Notes under the pieces: generated by a model
Told to the model about the DNA's origin: nothing
Database searches by the model: none
The model's input: only the letters and a program-made list of their open reading frames with translations
Position numbers and translations under genes: made by a program
Shown: piece by piece, positions 1-12,267 of the stretch
How positions within the stretch are numbered: the stretch's first letter is position 1
How the letters are laid out: each line of letters starts with the position of its first letter
Assembly (NCBI RefSeq): GCF_021018895.1
Contig: NC_079373.1
Coordinates: 25,371,376 to 25,435,375 of the forward strand
Direction: 5' to 3'
Length of the DNA: 64,000 nt
Origin: Seriola aureovittata
Taxonomy: Eukaryota; Chordata; Actinopteri; Carangiformes; Carangidae

Positions 1-1179
1 ATGATTTGGCCTGTTAATCAACACGGTTTACAGTTGGAGCTGCTGCAGAAGCTGCAATACAAAGCTCATAAAGACAACTAAGGTACATTTAAACCCTTCA
101 CACCTGACATCCACAAATCCACTTAGAAATCAGAAAAGATTCTCTCCTTACAATTTCAGAACTTTGCTTGAGAATCCTCACATTTTAAAGTAATGTAGTC
201 ATAACTTGTGTGTACATTGCTAACAACAACTGCTAACGGCTAATCCATCATACTTTTAATTGTCCCAGTTTGTCAAAATGTAGAAAAAAATACAGGCTAA
301 CAAAAACCTCAAAGGACCTGCAGTTTCCAAATAACAGCTGCCAAATAAAATGAAGACAAAGAAGAAGAAATGCATGAAAAAGTTCATTAATATTCATTAT
401 TTCATGTAGCACCATGAATGTAGTTTTCCCTTTATCTTTACCAAGGCTAAGTGTTTTTGAGTGATTGTTATTTTTAAGTGCATTAAAATGTCATCCGGTA
501 CGATCTCCCCTGAGAGTTTGTAGTTTATGAAGGAAACAAACAAACATGTCCTCTCTGTGTCATCTGGACTGTGAGGTTCAGAAAGTTACAGCCCAGCGTT
601 TCTCTGCATTTCATCACCGGCTCTCTCCTCCTCTCTCCTTCTCCTTCTCTTTCTCTTCTCCACCATCTGGAGAAGATGACAACAGCTGGAGGGATTTGGT
701 CGTCTCTGCGGGGACTCACAGACTCTCCCGGTGACGTTCAGACACTTCGAAACAGTTGTTCCGTCTCTCCTGCTGCTTTCTCTCCGATAAAGCTTCAGTT
801 TTAGAACTAGATATTTTCTCATCTATCTATTCTAGTCTTGATGCTAAGATGAGCTAAACACATCCCTCCTTAAACGCACAGTATGTAATTTCTGCCATTC
901 CTAATCAAAACAATAACAAAAGACAGCATGGGGTGATGCTAACCTTTAATATAACTCATGAACCAGACGTCCTGGATGTTTTTAGTGACAGCTGAATTAT
1001 CCACAGAGGAGTCGTCCTCTCCATAACAAACGGTGGAAAACCAGTAGAAACACTGAATAAAGCGCTTTCACTTTAAAAATCCCTGATTCACCGATGCTCT
1101 TCCAGACGTCCGATGACTAAAATACTGGTTAAAATATATAGTTAAAAACGACCAAGGTGTAAAAAGTGTATCCTAAAAA

Positions 1180-1335
1180 TGTGGCTTCTGGCAGGAAACC
1201 ACAACGCCGAACCAGGTGCAAAGCGGATACGATGTCATTGACAGACAAATTAAAATCACGTGTTTCTCTAGGTTTGAGAATTGCTGGAAACATTTGGGAT
1301 AATGTAAGTACACAACTCAACTCAACAATTTAATG
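1180..1335 (+). repeat. Dispersed repeat, copy 1 (pairs with 8160-8370)
   Basis: The segment around 1259-1318 shares an evident block with 8302-8358: both read TTTCTCT, one base, GGTTTGAGAAT, then GCTGGAAACATTTG, followed by a TAATGT and a CACAACT tail. This shared core of about 60 bases with scattered substitutions shows two copies of one dispersed family in the same orientation. The family resembles a non-coding repeat common in percomorph introns. The boundaries are approximate and no coding potential is seen. Confidence 0.55.
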
Positions 1336-1730
1336 CTGAAAGCGTGCATGTTATAACTTCACATGTCTAAACATCCTGACGTCTGTGCGGTTGGAGCTGA
1401 AACAGAAGTTAAAGTCTGTGCTGTCAGCGATCACAACGGTTTGAACCCGCTCTGCTGCCTGGGGAGGATGTTTTCAACAGCAGCCTCAGTAACGATGCTG
1501 ATTGCTGCGACCTGTTTCCTGTGTCTCAGACACTCATCAGCAGCTTCTTGTTTTGTTTTTTTTTACTCCCTGAACGTCTCTGAACAACCAAAATCAAACG
1601 TCCTTAAAGCCTCAGTGGCCTCTTCACTGCAGCGGTCGGCCAGAAGCTGCTGATGGTCGTTAGACAATAAACTCAGGTAAAATATAACATCTCTCTTTAA
1701 CTGTCAACAGCCAGAAAATGTGGCCAAAAG

Positions 1731-1765
1731 TATGTGGACACCCGATCATTCCAGCCATACAGGAC
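1731..1765 (+). mobile_element. Short DNA-transposon end relic (CCAAAAGTATGTGGACACC motif)
   Basis: The motif CCAAAAGTATGTGGACACC followed by a CCAT-rich sequence is a frequent terminal sequence of DNA transposon relics in fish. Only this end is present and no mate or target duplication is visible, so this is a fragment call from remembered family sequence. A weaker look-alike lies at about 35591. Confidence 0.35.
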
Positions 1766-4700
1766 AGTTGAATAATATATTGTAACTTATATTAGAGAGT
1801 GCTAATACGAATGTTAGATGTGAATGACAAATCATTGCAAATATCATGCGGAAAATGTTTTATTTTATAAAGTATTCAGAGCAAAGTTTAGCCGTCACTC
1901 GTGTCTCTCTGTGTGACCTTTACAGAGCTGCTTGTTGGTATTTATGTCAGTTTGTGTCTTCTGTTGTGATCTCAGGTAACACAAACTCTAAAGTAGAAAG
2001 AATGTTTCAGGGAGGGAAAACTTTACGCGATTCGAGGGGAAATTTGTATAACACAAAAAGAACATAAAGAAACCAAAATATGCCAAAGTAAACAAAGAAC
2101 TTTCTGCACCCACATCACGGAAGCTGCACTTACATAAAAGGAACAATAACACTATTGTACATTACCACACTCGATTACAAATAAAAGTCAAAATATCAAA
2201 AGTAAAGGTGCTCATTATGCAGAATGATCCGTGACAGTGTTATATTATTATATTGTTGGAAAGAATGCATCCTACAATTTTTATTATCAGTTAATCTACC
2301 GATTATTTTCTGTATTCAATGTTTATAAAATGTCAGAAAACAGTGAAAAATTGATCTCAATACTTTGGTGACGTCTTCAGATGTTTTCAAAACTCAAAGT
2401 TATTCACTTTACAACAGTATAAAACAATAAAAACATAAAACTTCACAAATTACAAACTGGAATCAGCGAATGTTTGGAATTTTTTAATAGATTTTCAAAA
2501 TTATTGCCTTTTTTTTTCTGTCAGTCGACTAGTTGCAAAATGCTTCTTCTTGCAGAGTTTTGTTTTTATGTAGTAATCTAATAATAATGCTGTAGATGCA
2601 TCTTTATTCATTGCTTCCAACAATGTAACTGATACTGATACTTTACTTTAAATCACAAAACAATTACAATTAAAAGCTTTTCATTTGTTTTTTGAAGGGT
2701 GGGTTTGGAGCCAAAGTGCAGTCACAGTTCAGAAAGCTTTAACTAAAACTCAGACCTCAGCAGCAGCTACATCGGCGTCCAGTGACCTTTACTCTGTTTC
2801 TGAGAGCTGCATGTTGGTATTTATGTCAGTTTCTGTTTGAGGTGGTTGCTCACTTTGCCTTTTGTTGCTCTGCTCAGAGCTGAGAGGAAGATCCAGGCTG
2901 CAGTCGCCTCTTATCTGTCCTCTCGCATCGCAGGTCCCCGGCTCGAACACCTAACGTCAGTCTGAGTCCTGGTTCCTGTGCGGAGTTTCCGCTCTGAATG
3001 GGATAATCCCATCACAGGAAGCAGAGGTTACACTCAGAGGGATGTTTTACAGATACAGAAACCTCAAGTCCCCTTAAATCTGCCTTAAAATGTCTGATTC
3101 AGCATCTCCAAGGTTGATTTATCAAGACTTAATCAAATAAATCATTAACAAATAATAAGAGAAAATGATGTTTCTCAACCACCTCCTCTGCTTTGCACAC
3201 AACAGAAAAATTTTAAAAAATATTATGGTATGGTACAATAATGTTATCGTACTCAACATGTTGAATGAAAAATGCCATGCGGCTCCGAGACGGTGCGGTG
3301 AAACAAACAGGTGAGACCTTTTTGTTTCTCATCAGGTGGAGACGAACTGAAAAGGGCAGAGAGGCGGTGCATTCAGGGACTCAACTGTCAGCTGTTCAGA
3401 GTGACTCCTGGAGTCGGAGAGTCGTTAAAAGCTGCACTGACCTCAGAGGTCAAGTCAGAGGAGAGAGAAAGAAAATATGGAAGAAAAACAAAGGGAGAAA
3501 GTTAATGTGATGAAGTTGGAGAGAAAATTTTATTCACCAACATTTCTATATGATTCATATTAAAACAAATCCACAAATGTTTATATCCTATATTCACAAA
3601 AACATTTATTTTGTGACCATGAATTCTAAGAACTGTGTCTCACAATTATCAGAGAAATTATCACATAATTACCAGATAAATATCTCGTAATAACAATGAA
3701 ACTTTCTCATATTTTTGAGGGTCTTTACCTTTTAATCAGAAGATGTTTGTCTTGTGATTATGAGACAATGATGAGATATTTATCTAAAGAGATATTTAAA
3801 ACTTTAAAATATGTATTTTGTAATTAAAATCCTATGAAAACTATTTGGTCATTATAAAATCTGTATTTGGAGATTATAAGTCATAGTTAAGAGAAAACAT
3901 CTTTGTTTTTCTTTGTTAAATGCCGAGAGCTTCTGGCAAATATGAAGTAAAACAGACTCAAGAACAAGTGATGTAAAGGAAATAAAGGAAAAACAAAGGT
4001 AAAGATACGACAGACGGGAGGAAAAAGAAGAGGAGAAGAAAGTGAAGTAAAGAAATATATAAAAAAGGATGATTTTCTTTCCCTCTCTGTGGCTCAACTT
4101 GTCTGTCCTTTAAAGAGGAATAATGGTTTCCGTCTCCACTTCCTGTTCAGACTGTAGCACCATTTTTTAGTTTTTCCTTTACTTCCATCTGTTTGTTCTT
4201 TGCCTCATTTCTTTTCACTCCTCTCTTTCCCCTCCGTTCGTCTCTTCCTCTGGGGACAAAGCGGCGTCCCTCCTTCTGGACGTCGTCTTTGATGAATGAA
4301 GCGATTACAAAACGTCCTCCTCTCTTTTCGGATAAATGAACTGCGCTGAGCGGCGGCAGACGGATCTACGTTGCGGTTGTTCATTAATCAGCTTGGTGAT
4401 GCAGCGTTCGCAGGTGTTCAGGTGTTCACTGGTACCTGAGATTAATCCACTGCACCTCCATTACACACTGTTTGTTAGTGTGAAGGTCTGTTTTCTGTTT
4501 CTGACTGTTTTCTATATTTAACGCCTGAAAACACCTTCACACATCCTGTGCTCTTATTGGTCAGAAGTAGAAACCTGCAGGTGAACAAGGTTTCTCTAAA
4601 CATTTGACCCAGGTGAAGTTATATATTGATGACAAGATTAAATCTTAGTTGAGACAAATATCTTTGTCTGTTCTGAGCCAAAATTAAAATGCACAAAAAT

Positions 4701-6593
4701 CTGTAGAAACTTTAAATGTCGATTGATGTATGTTTTTGATTTTTTGATCCCATGTAGAACATTTCACTCCTAATAAATTCATATATAAACTCATGCATTT
4801 TACAGAGATCTCACACATGAACTATAATAATTGACAAGTTGCTAGATTCAAGTAGGGGCTCAAAAATAACATGATAACACAAGAAAACTTCCTTCCAACA
4901 TGGGCCAGAAATATTAAAAATCAAGAATGACACAAACTGTAACATGTTACGTTTATGCTTTAACTGTTACAATATAATACTTTTAACAATAACATCTTTA
5001 TTTTAATGATTTAGGAAAAAGTAAAAAAGAGACGAGACAAGAAAACACAAATATAGGCACAAAATGGACATAAAGTAATAAATAATAGAGAATTAAAACG
5101 CTAATGAAATTCCTCCGTTGGCCAGACCGTCTCATTTCAGTTTGGTACACGACGGCCACGAAGGGCCACACCTTTTGTAGACGGCGTCCTCTAAAGGATG
5201 TGGCACCTGAATTGGGACACTTCTTAAATTTCAAAAGTGTCAAATCCAATTGTTTTGATGTTTCAGTCTGGATCACACGGGATCCACTGACAGACTGATG
5301 TTGCCGTCCACGGAGCAATAAGCCTCTTTACCTTCATCCAGCTTCATATTCCAGAAATGAACTAAGATTAGAAGTTACTGCAGGAAAAGTAAAACTCAAA
5401 TTATAAGTGAATATGGAATTTCTTTCAAAACAGTCACAGATTCAGTGATTCTGAGCTTTGGAGACATTTTGTGATCAGTTAATACGTCAGTGTGATGTGT
5501 TTCAGAGACTGGTCAGGTTCACTCTGAGTTGTTGTCTTGAGTCTCAGCATTTCCTGCTGATTTCAGGAAACAGCTGTATTTACGGCCTCGCTGTGAGGCG
5601 TCTGATAAAACACTTAGTCACTGCTGTGGTAATGGAGGTTGTGTGGAGGGAATCGTGTGGCGTGCTCAACCCAGCGGTGGCATCCTGGGACAATGGAGGA
5701 AAAAGACGAATCAACGAATGTGGCGGCCGCTGTCGGCTTCCATCCTCGTCTTCAGCAGGTGATTACACGTCCTCTCAGAAACAGCCAGGGCGCTGCTGTT
5801 TCCTGCCGCTCAGCTCCCCGAGACCATTCATCAGGTCTCAGGGGGATCTCAGTGCTGCACCGCTGAGCCACAGGGAGAGAGGTGGTGAAATGTTTCCATA
5901 CAAACCAAACCTAAAAAACAGAAGAAAAAAAACACCTGTGTTCAGGCATTAATCCAATGTGGTTAGCTCTACTGCTAATCTTATAGCTACACCAATTAGA
6001 AAGCCTAAAGTATAACCAGATAAAAACAGTATAACTTAAGTAAAATATAGTGATTAACATTAGTTAAGTTATTTTCAGTTTCGCTCCTCTGACTCTGAAT
6101 TTAAAAGTCGGAGGTTGACGTGAACATTTTCCCCCGTCTGAGGTATTTAATTACACTTTAAACAATGTGACATGAAGGCGACATGGTCCAGTTATTTTAG
6201 AGTTAGCTTCTAAATCACATTCACTTAGTGTTAGCTTCTCCGTCCAGATACCTTACAATTTAACTTCTAGTTTCTGTCACATCTCAGGTCACTTGCTTCG
6301 CTTCAGCGTTCCCTGTCATCCAGCTTCCAGTCAGTAATCTTCCATTCACCCTGTTCTCCTGCACCTCCCTGCATTAGCCACTCCCACCTGATAAAGCTAA
6401 CTCCCTTCACCTGGTCACACAGCGGCTCCTGATTACTCTCACCCAGTATACAAACCCCGGCCTTCCAGTCATTCCAACAATTTTCTAAAAATATTTTGAC
6501 TTCTTTCCTGAAAAACAGCGGCCCAACGATAACGTGTGACACTGTCATTCTACTAAGAGAAGGTGAAACCAATGAACTCACCTGTCTTTTCTC

Positions 6594-6633
6594 CCTCCTC
6601 CTCCTCCTCCTCCTCCTCCTCTTCCTCCTCCTC
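6594..6633 (+). repeat. (TCC)n polypyrimidine tract at the tafa5 splice acceptor
   Basis: An almost uninterrupted TCC trinucleotide tract ends at CCTCAG, whose AG (6634-6635) is the acceptor of the tafa5 exon. It serves as the polypyrimidine tract of this 3' splice site. Because it is a microsatellite, its length is likely to vary between individuals. Confidence 0.85.
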
Positions 6634-6635
6634 AG

Positions 6636-6763
6636 TTCGTATCGTCAGGAGTCGACAGTGGTGTGAGATGACTCCTTGTTTGGACGATGAAGGATGTGAT
6701 CTCCTGGTCAATCAGTCGGGCTGGACCTGCACGCAACCAGGAGGCCGAGTCAAGACCACCACG
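6636..6763 (+). CDS. tafa5: tafa5 penultimate coding exon (C-terminal cysteine domain)
   Basis: This exon encodes the C-terminal half of the mature TAFA5 (FAM19A5) protein, a secreted chemokine-like factor made mainly in brain. The 128-nt exon begins in phase 1 after CCTCAG and ends at a codon boundary before GTGAGA. It gives 42 whole codons: RIVRSRQWCEM, then TPCLDDEGCDLLVNQSGW, then TCTQPGGRVKTTT. The four cysteines (WC, PC, GC, TC spacing), the NQS glycosylation sequon (6710-6718) and the GGRxKTTT end match the human TAFA5 C-terminus as I remember it, with the same residue count and mostly conservative changes. TAFA1-4 have SSGNKVKTT-type ends instead, so TAFA5 is the right member. The first codon is split: its last two bases (TT) lie here, giving Val if the upstream exon ends in G. 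Teleosts can keep two paralogues (tafa5a, tafa5b); I cannot tell which this is. Confidence 0.93.
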
Positions 6764-7431
6764 GTGAGAACCGATCCAAACCTGACTCACTCATGTGTTT
6801 GTCACGTGACTGATATTCCATTGGTTTATACTTAAGATGAATCCCTCTCTGTGCTCAGTCTCTCCCCAACATCCTGTTTCCTGTTGCCTTTTACTTTTAC
6901 TAAAGTTTTTGGTAGAAGCAAATATTCTGTATTAAATTCAAAGAAAAAGACCCATTGTGGGTTTTCTCAAAATATGATACTAGGATGTTAAAATACTGAA
7001 TGTACGTGGCTGAGTTTGGTGACATTTAAACAATCTACTGCTGAGATAATGGTAAAATTGTGTTGCTGTGGCAGAAGCTTTACACCAAATATGAGATGAC
7101 CATACTGGAAATATACTGGCTAGTATCATGCGAGGTTACAGTCCCATCAGTTGTAGAATTTGTGTTATCTATTGAATCTACACTGGTTTGTGGTTGATGT
7201 GGCTCATTTTTGTTGCTGTTGGCGAGAAGCTTCTCCTCATCTGACCCCTGCTTTTACCCCTGCTCCACATTTTGGACACCTTGGGTTGCAGAGCCACACC
7301 GGCCTATACCTCTAAAAAAGGCTAAAACCTGCCATGGGAGCAATGGAAATAACTTCATATGGTGAACCTGTTACATCTAGTATTTATGAAACAACGGTAT
7401 CATTAATTTGGAGTGATGTTCGTGTCGACCT

Positions 7432-7600
7432 GATGAATCTCAGTCCAGTGTTCCCTCTCTTTTCGCTCTGTTTTTGGTCTCCACCAGCTCCGGAGGGAAA
7501 TATCTGTCTCTTTAGCTGCTAAATGTTCCACTCTGTTCACCAGCTGCTCTCTGACTGTCTTTGCTGCCGACCAGGTGTTGGACACTGGTTGTTTTTTTTT
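7432..7600 (+). repeat. Dispersed repeat, copy A (pairs with 45205-45370)
   Basis: From TCAGTCCAGTGTTCCCTCTC onward, this segment matches 45216 onward through the shared words TTTGGTCTCCACCA, GAGGGAAA, CTGCT, ATG or ATGTTCCACT, TGTTCA, CAGCTGCTCTCT and a GTGGACA/GTTGGACACTG end. The two copies are in the same orientation and differ by point changes and small indels. I recognise this as a family that is frequent in percomorph fish. It has no coding capacity. Confidence 0.75.
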
Positions 7601-8159
7601 TAGAGCTTATTTCTCTCTTCTGTGATTAAAGACGACACAACATGAAAGCAGCGAGAGTGAAACAAAGCATGAAACTCATTATAAAGCTGTAAAACTGAGA
7701 CGAGATGCAGGTTCAGCTGATGATTTTCTGTGGGGTCGTTGCTACGAGTGACATCGAGTGTTATTATATATATTATATATTCAATTAGAGCCAATTGAAG
7801 AGGAAAAAAGGAGAAAGCTCACAAAGGGCAGCAGTCGAGGATTCACTCTCTAATAGATGTCATCTTTACAGAGCAGAAAAACCAGTGTTAGAATTACAGC
7901 AGGGCGACTCAGACTGATACTATTAAGTACGTACATCAGTATAATGTGAAGTCCTAATGATCAAATGTAAAGAGTTAGTTTCTGGTAGAGTGGAAGATTG
8001 ATGTGGGTCATTGTGAAGAAGGCAGCTGTGCAATTACTCACTGTTAGACTTATAAGACTTATTTTTATCATCCAATTATCATTAACGTGTTCCTACCTCT
8101 GTAATATGACTTTTAAGATACTTATTTAATGTATTAATTGATTTAATATAATGTAAAAT

Positions 8160-8370
8160 GTATTTAATTTACTCAACCAAAAGTAGCGTGGGATCATGGG
8201 AGTTGTTGTCTTCACCATCAGTATCTTCAGCTTTCCTGGTTTCGGACTCCTTCAGTGTCAGTGGTTCAGGAGGTTTTTACCAGGTCTCTCTTCACCACAT
8301 TTCTCTTGGTTTGAGAATCGCTGGAAACATTTGTGTTAATGTGATGACACAACTGAAGGAAATGTATAAC
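8160..8370 (+). repeat. Dispersed repeat, copy 2 (pairs with 1180-1335)
   Basis: This is the second copy of the family described at 1180-1335. It also carries the upstream part (CTTCACCATCAGTATCTTCAGC, CTTTCCTGGTTTCGGACTCC) that is usual for this percomorph repeat. The 107-codon open frame at 8158-8481 lies in the repeat and shows no domain. Confidence 0.6.
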
Positions 8371-8526
8371 ATCGGTCTCGTCATTGTCCGTCATGTTGAT
8401 GTGGGAAAGTTGAAAAGGATTGAAAATGTTGCCTTCCTTCTCTCTCTAACCTTTCTTTCTTCTTTGTGTGTTGAGTTTTAATCAAATATCTAATTGTAAC
8501 ATCAGCTTCTCATAACAAGGACATTG

Positions 8527-8527
<1 letters not shown>

Positions 8528-8566
<39 letters not shown>
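8528..8566. repeat. (TG)n microsatellite
   Basis: Uninterrupted TG dinucleotide run of about 19 units. Confidence 0.97.
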
Positions 8567-8567
<1 letters not shown>

Positions 8568-10148
8568 GATTGAATAATTGCTACCCATGAGCGCTCTCTC
8601 CTCCGTCTGTCATCCTTCAAAGCAGCTGATTAACAGCAGTTGTTTTCAGAGCCTCCTCATTCAGCCGATCTCATCACATCAACCGAACCTCGTTCAGAAC
8701 GTGTTGATTTTTTAAAAAACTCAGCTCTTCATCTTCTTTCACGTCTCCGTCATTCTCTCTCTGATGAGGCTGATTATCCGCCGCCCTCCATGTGTCATCA
8801 AACCGTCTGTGTTGGTGCTTGTTGTGATGGTTACAGCGTAGTTCTCAAAACAGTCTTAACTCAAGGTCCATTGACTTCAACCACACCCTCTTACCAGTGG
8901 ATTATTATTATATATACATGTGAACCTTCAGTTAAGATCTTCATTTATTTATTTTTTGAGGCGAAAACCTCCAAATATTCCCTCGTTCCACTTCCTCCAC
9001 TGTTTCTCTCTTTTATATCCCTGTAATCACTGGCGTCGGACTGTTCACCAACACCAGCACAAATTTTGACAAAATTTCCAGTTGCAAATGTTCGTGCATC
9101 ATACCGTCGGAGTCAGTTCATCGAGGTTGGTGGTGCTATCTCCTTTTTTTTAAATTTTTTTTTCAATGCTACTTCCATTTATTTACATTGGAAATTTTTG
9201 AAACTATCAGACGTATCAGTTCTTAAATAAAGCAAACAGATAAAAAAGGACAAATACATAATTGAAGTGAAAGACATTTCAGAATAGATATTAACATGGA
9301 TTTCTTGTTTGTTACAAATTTGAGACTCAAAGTAACGTTCAAGATCATTAGAAACAACTTCAATTAGGGACTTGATTTAAGATAAATATGAAATTTACCC
9401 GACTAAAATCAGGAGGTTAACAGTACTGCTTAAATTGTTGTCAAAATAAGTCAAAATATTTTTTCTCTTCTATTTTAAACTCCCCAGTTGGTTGCCATTA
9501 AATCCCCACACATTTACCTCTGTATATATATATATATCAATGGATGTTTATGTGACATGATTCATTTACCTCTTCACTAATATCAGTCTGTTTCCATTGC
9601 TATATATAGATTAAACATTAATTAAAATGACCAATAGTTGCAGCTGTAACACTTTCCCTGTAGAAACCAGGAGAAACGTTCTAGTGTCGGACTATAAAGT
9701 GGTGAAAGACGTCTGAGAGTCTGGAAGCTGACGAGCAGCGTCCTGCATCAAAACACCAAACCTTTTTTTTTTTTTCCTGCGTTCTGGTTGGTCGGTTTGA
9801 CATGAGTCAGTCGGATCTCTGAATAATGAAGTCTGTCAAAGCGCCGCTGGCGTTTACACGTGAGGACGGACGGTGAAAAGAAAAAAAAAAACTCCCTCCC
9901 ATCTGTCTGTTTCCTCGTCTGTTGGGAACTTGTTTTAAAGACAGACGGCAGAGCGAGCGGCTGATCTGTCACCAGAAAAACTCAGAGCCAGTTCGTTGGA
10001 GCGTCGCCTCTCGGCCTCCAGACGACACGCTGCCGCGGCTTCAGTACGTCTCATATCAGACACGTTTTAAGGATTTTGTCTTTTTGAATCTCCCCTGAAT
10101 GGAAAATAAAAAATAATTTGTTTCTTTACGGCACTGAATCAGAGCAGA

Positions 10149-10680
10149 TTTAAACCCTCTGAGGTCAACGAACCTGCCGAAATGTTTGTTTTTGGGTTTT
10201 TTCTCAATGTTTTCTTGATGTTTGTAGGAATATCTTTGCCTTTATGAAGCTTAGAAATATGATTCAAATGTTGGAATCTGTAGAGTCTCTCCACTTCTCT
10301 TATTCTCTGGAGATTGTACATGGCTCACGGCCGGAGTTAGGAGGGCTTGACACACATCATTTATTATATATTTATCTACTGATTTATTCATATATTGCAG
10401 TACTTTTGTGAACGTAAAACTTTGGTAAACCCATTTCAAGCCCCAAAACAATTCCTCCACATGAGTAGAGGTAGGGAAGAAGAGAAGAATTTCAACCCTA
10501 GGGCCAAATTATCTCGACACGGTGCTCCAGGACAAATGGGTGCAGCTGAGATTTTTCTGCAAATTTTTTGATACAAAACACTTTGGTATCATGTTGTATT
10601 CAAGTACCTTTTTTTAAAAGGTGAATTTAAGATGATCTGTAAAAGTCGATTGCCCTTAGACCTCAGGAGGTTTTGGACAC
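10149..10680. mobile_element. Possible MITE with CCTCTGAGGTC inverted ends
   Basis: AAACCCTCTGAGGTC at 10152-10166 and GACCTCAGGAGGTTTT at 10660-10675 are imperfect inverted repeats about 510 bases apart. TTAA-like sequence sits at the left end. The interior is AT-rich and non-coding. This fits a short non-autonomous DNA transposon, but the right target duplication is not clear. Confidence 0.4.
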
Positions 10681-11784
10681 AGTCACGACGTTGCATTTTA
10701 CAAAGGCTCCACACAAAATCCCTTCATTAACAGAGTCTTCATCCAAGCATGCATGAATTAATCCCCCGAGACTTCACTTTTTTTAAGTGAATAATTAGCC
10801 TAATGTTAGTTTAATGAAGACATTAAGAACATTTAAGGCATAAATAACACTAAAACAGGCCTGTCATGACTTTATCTTCTAAAACCTGGACCGTGATCTC
10901 GACTCCGACTCTGGAGGATGAGGATACTGGGACGAATCTCCCCGGGGCTCTGACACACAACAGCCCTCTCTCTTTGTCCTCTTGTCGTATTTTGGTTGAA
11001 ACATGACGCCAAGTTGTTGCGTCTGCCGCCTCCGGCTCAGACGAAAGGAAAAAAAAAAAAATCCTCTTTATTTTTTTGTTTTCTTTTAAAGGAGCTTCAC
11101 ACAAACGAGCTCCTCTGCTAATGAAGGACAGCAGATCTGATTGCCTCGCTGTAAGGCAAATTCAATTACAGAGACGCAACGCTGAGTGGGCGGACCGACA
11201 TGAAACTCTACTGTGTTTGCACGAGGAGAGGAGTCAGTGTTCATTAAAACTCAGAAAGCAGGATCAGAGGAACAAATGACGTTTAATTAGCCCTGAGGAG
11301 GTTTACAGGCTTACAGGGACGTACGGAGAGAGTGGAGGATTTAATTGGTGAGATATAACGAGTCTGGATGAGGATTTGAATCAGACTCACAGTGCTCCTT
11401 CAGGCTGTCTGATGTCTCTACAGACTGATGACTGGATGCAGCTATTATATATGGATTCACTTTAACACTGCAAGAACATTTCCTTACTCTTCTGCTAAAC
11501 CTCCCTGAAGGCCTCCTCATGCTGCGATTCTGATCCGTCCTGGAGGAAAGTTGACAGTCGTGAGAGGAACACGTTGATGTCTCCGGTCGATGCTCCTGGA
11601 TCGCACCGGGGAGACACAATTGTTGATGTAGAGCGAACGGAGAGCAAAGACGAGGCTGCGTCACAACTGAGGAAAACGGTGTCTGAGATGGAGGCGGAAA
11701 TCGCTCAGTGTGGATGCTGCTCTGACCCACTGAAAACCTTGTGCAGAGGGTTTACTGTGTCTGAGGCAACCAAGAAAACTAGGA

Positions 11785-12175
11785 CTACCTCCGTGGTTGT
11801 AAGCCTCCACCAAACAGCCAAGTTGCAGAACGTTGACCTTTGACCATTTGGATATAAAATGTGATCACTTAATTTTATCCTCTTGGACATTTGAGTTAAA
11901 TTGTGTCATTAGTGTATGGATTTGTGAGTTATGGTCAGGTCACATTGACCTTGACCTTTGACCTTTGTCCGCCAAAATCTAATCAGTTCATCCTTGAACC
12001 TTGTTCATCCTAGTTCAAATTTGTGCCAAATTTGACATGCACATATGTTAGCATGCTAACATGGTAAACCTAGATGGTGGTGAACATTATACCTGCTCAA
12101 CATCAGCATGTTAACGTTGCCATCGTGAGCATGTTAGCATGCTGACATTAGCATTTAGCATTTAGACTCTTTGTC
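11785..12175 (+). repeat. Percomorph interspersed repeat (TGACCTTTGACC / GTTAGCATGCTAAC type)
   Basis: The first half contains the phrase series ACATTGACCTTGACCTTTGA, AAATCTAATCAGTTCATCCT and TTTGTGCCAAATTTG. The second half has TGTTAGCATGCTAACATG, TACCTGCTCAACATCAGCATG and repeated TTAGCATGCTGA words. Both are well-known non-coding repeat sequences in percomorph genomes. The second half has a further copy at 26935-27065. Confidence 0.75.
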
Positions 12176-12267
12176 TCATTATAAGATTGTTTCACTTTCC
12201 ATGACCTCATGCTGCGACCTGCTGACCCTTTATTTCTCACTTTTTCTCCTCTTCTAGTTTTAAGTCC

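Larger units (their letters stand above)
1..6635 (+). other. tafa5: tafa5 intron, 3' part; no exon recognised
   Basis: This is the downstream end of the intron before the tafa5 exon at 6636. I looked for the preceding family exon (the one that holds the first cysteines and ends with a V-D pair before the splice) and did not find it, so the intron probably extends upstream of the window. The stretch is AT-rich with short pyrimidine tracts. Two short repeat-like pieces are listed separately (1180-1335 and 1731-1765). A block at about 860-1080 also looks like a dispersed fish repeat, but I have no second copy in the window to prove it. Short open frames such as those at 1363-1653 and 5458-5952 have no recognisable domain. 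Confidence 0.6.
6764..11784 (+). other. tafa5: tafa5 last intron, first part
   Basis: The intron begins with a GTGAGA donor. It holds a dispersed repeat shared with 45 kb (7432-7600), a copy of the repeat shared with 1.2 kb (8160-8370), a TG array (8528-8566), a possible inverted-repeat element (10149-10680) and an AT-rich remainder with poly(T) and poly(A) runs. The stretch 11080-11290 lacks simple repeats and contains TTAATTAG-like and TAATGA words; it is a possible conserved element. I see no exon. Confidence 0.6.

Noticed and set aside
5458..5952. 164-codon frame before the tafa5 exon as the preceding tafa5 exon
   Set aside because: None of the expected cysteine pattern or the ARPACVD-type end is present; there is also no donor at the right phase.
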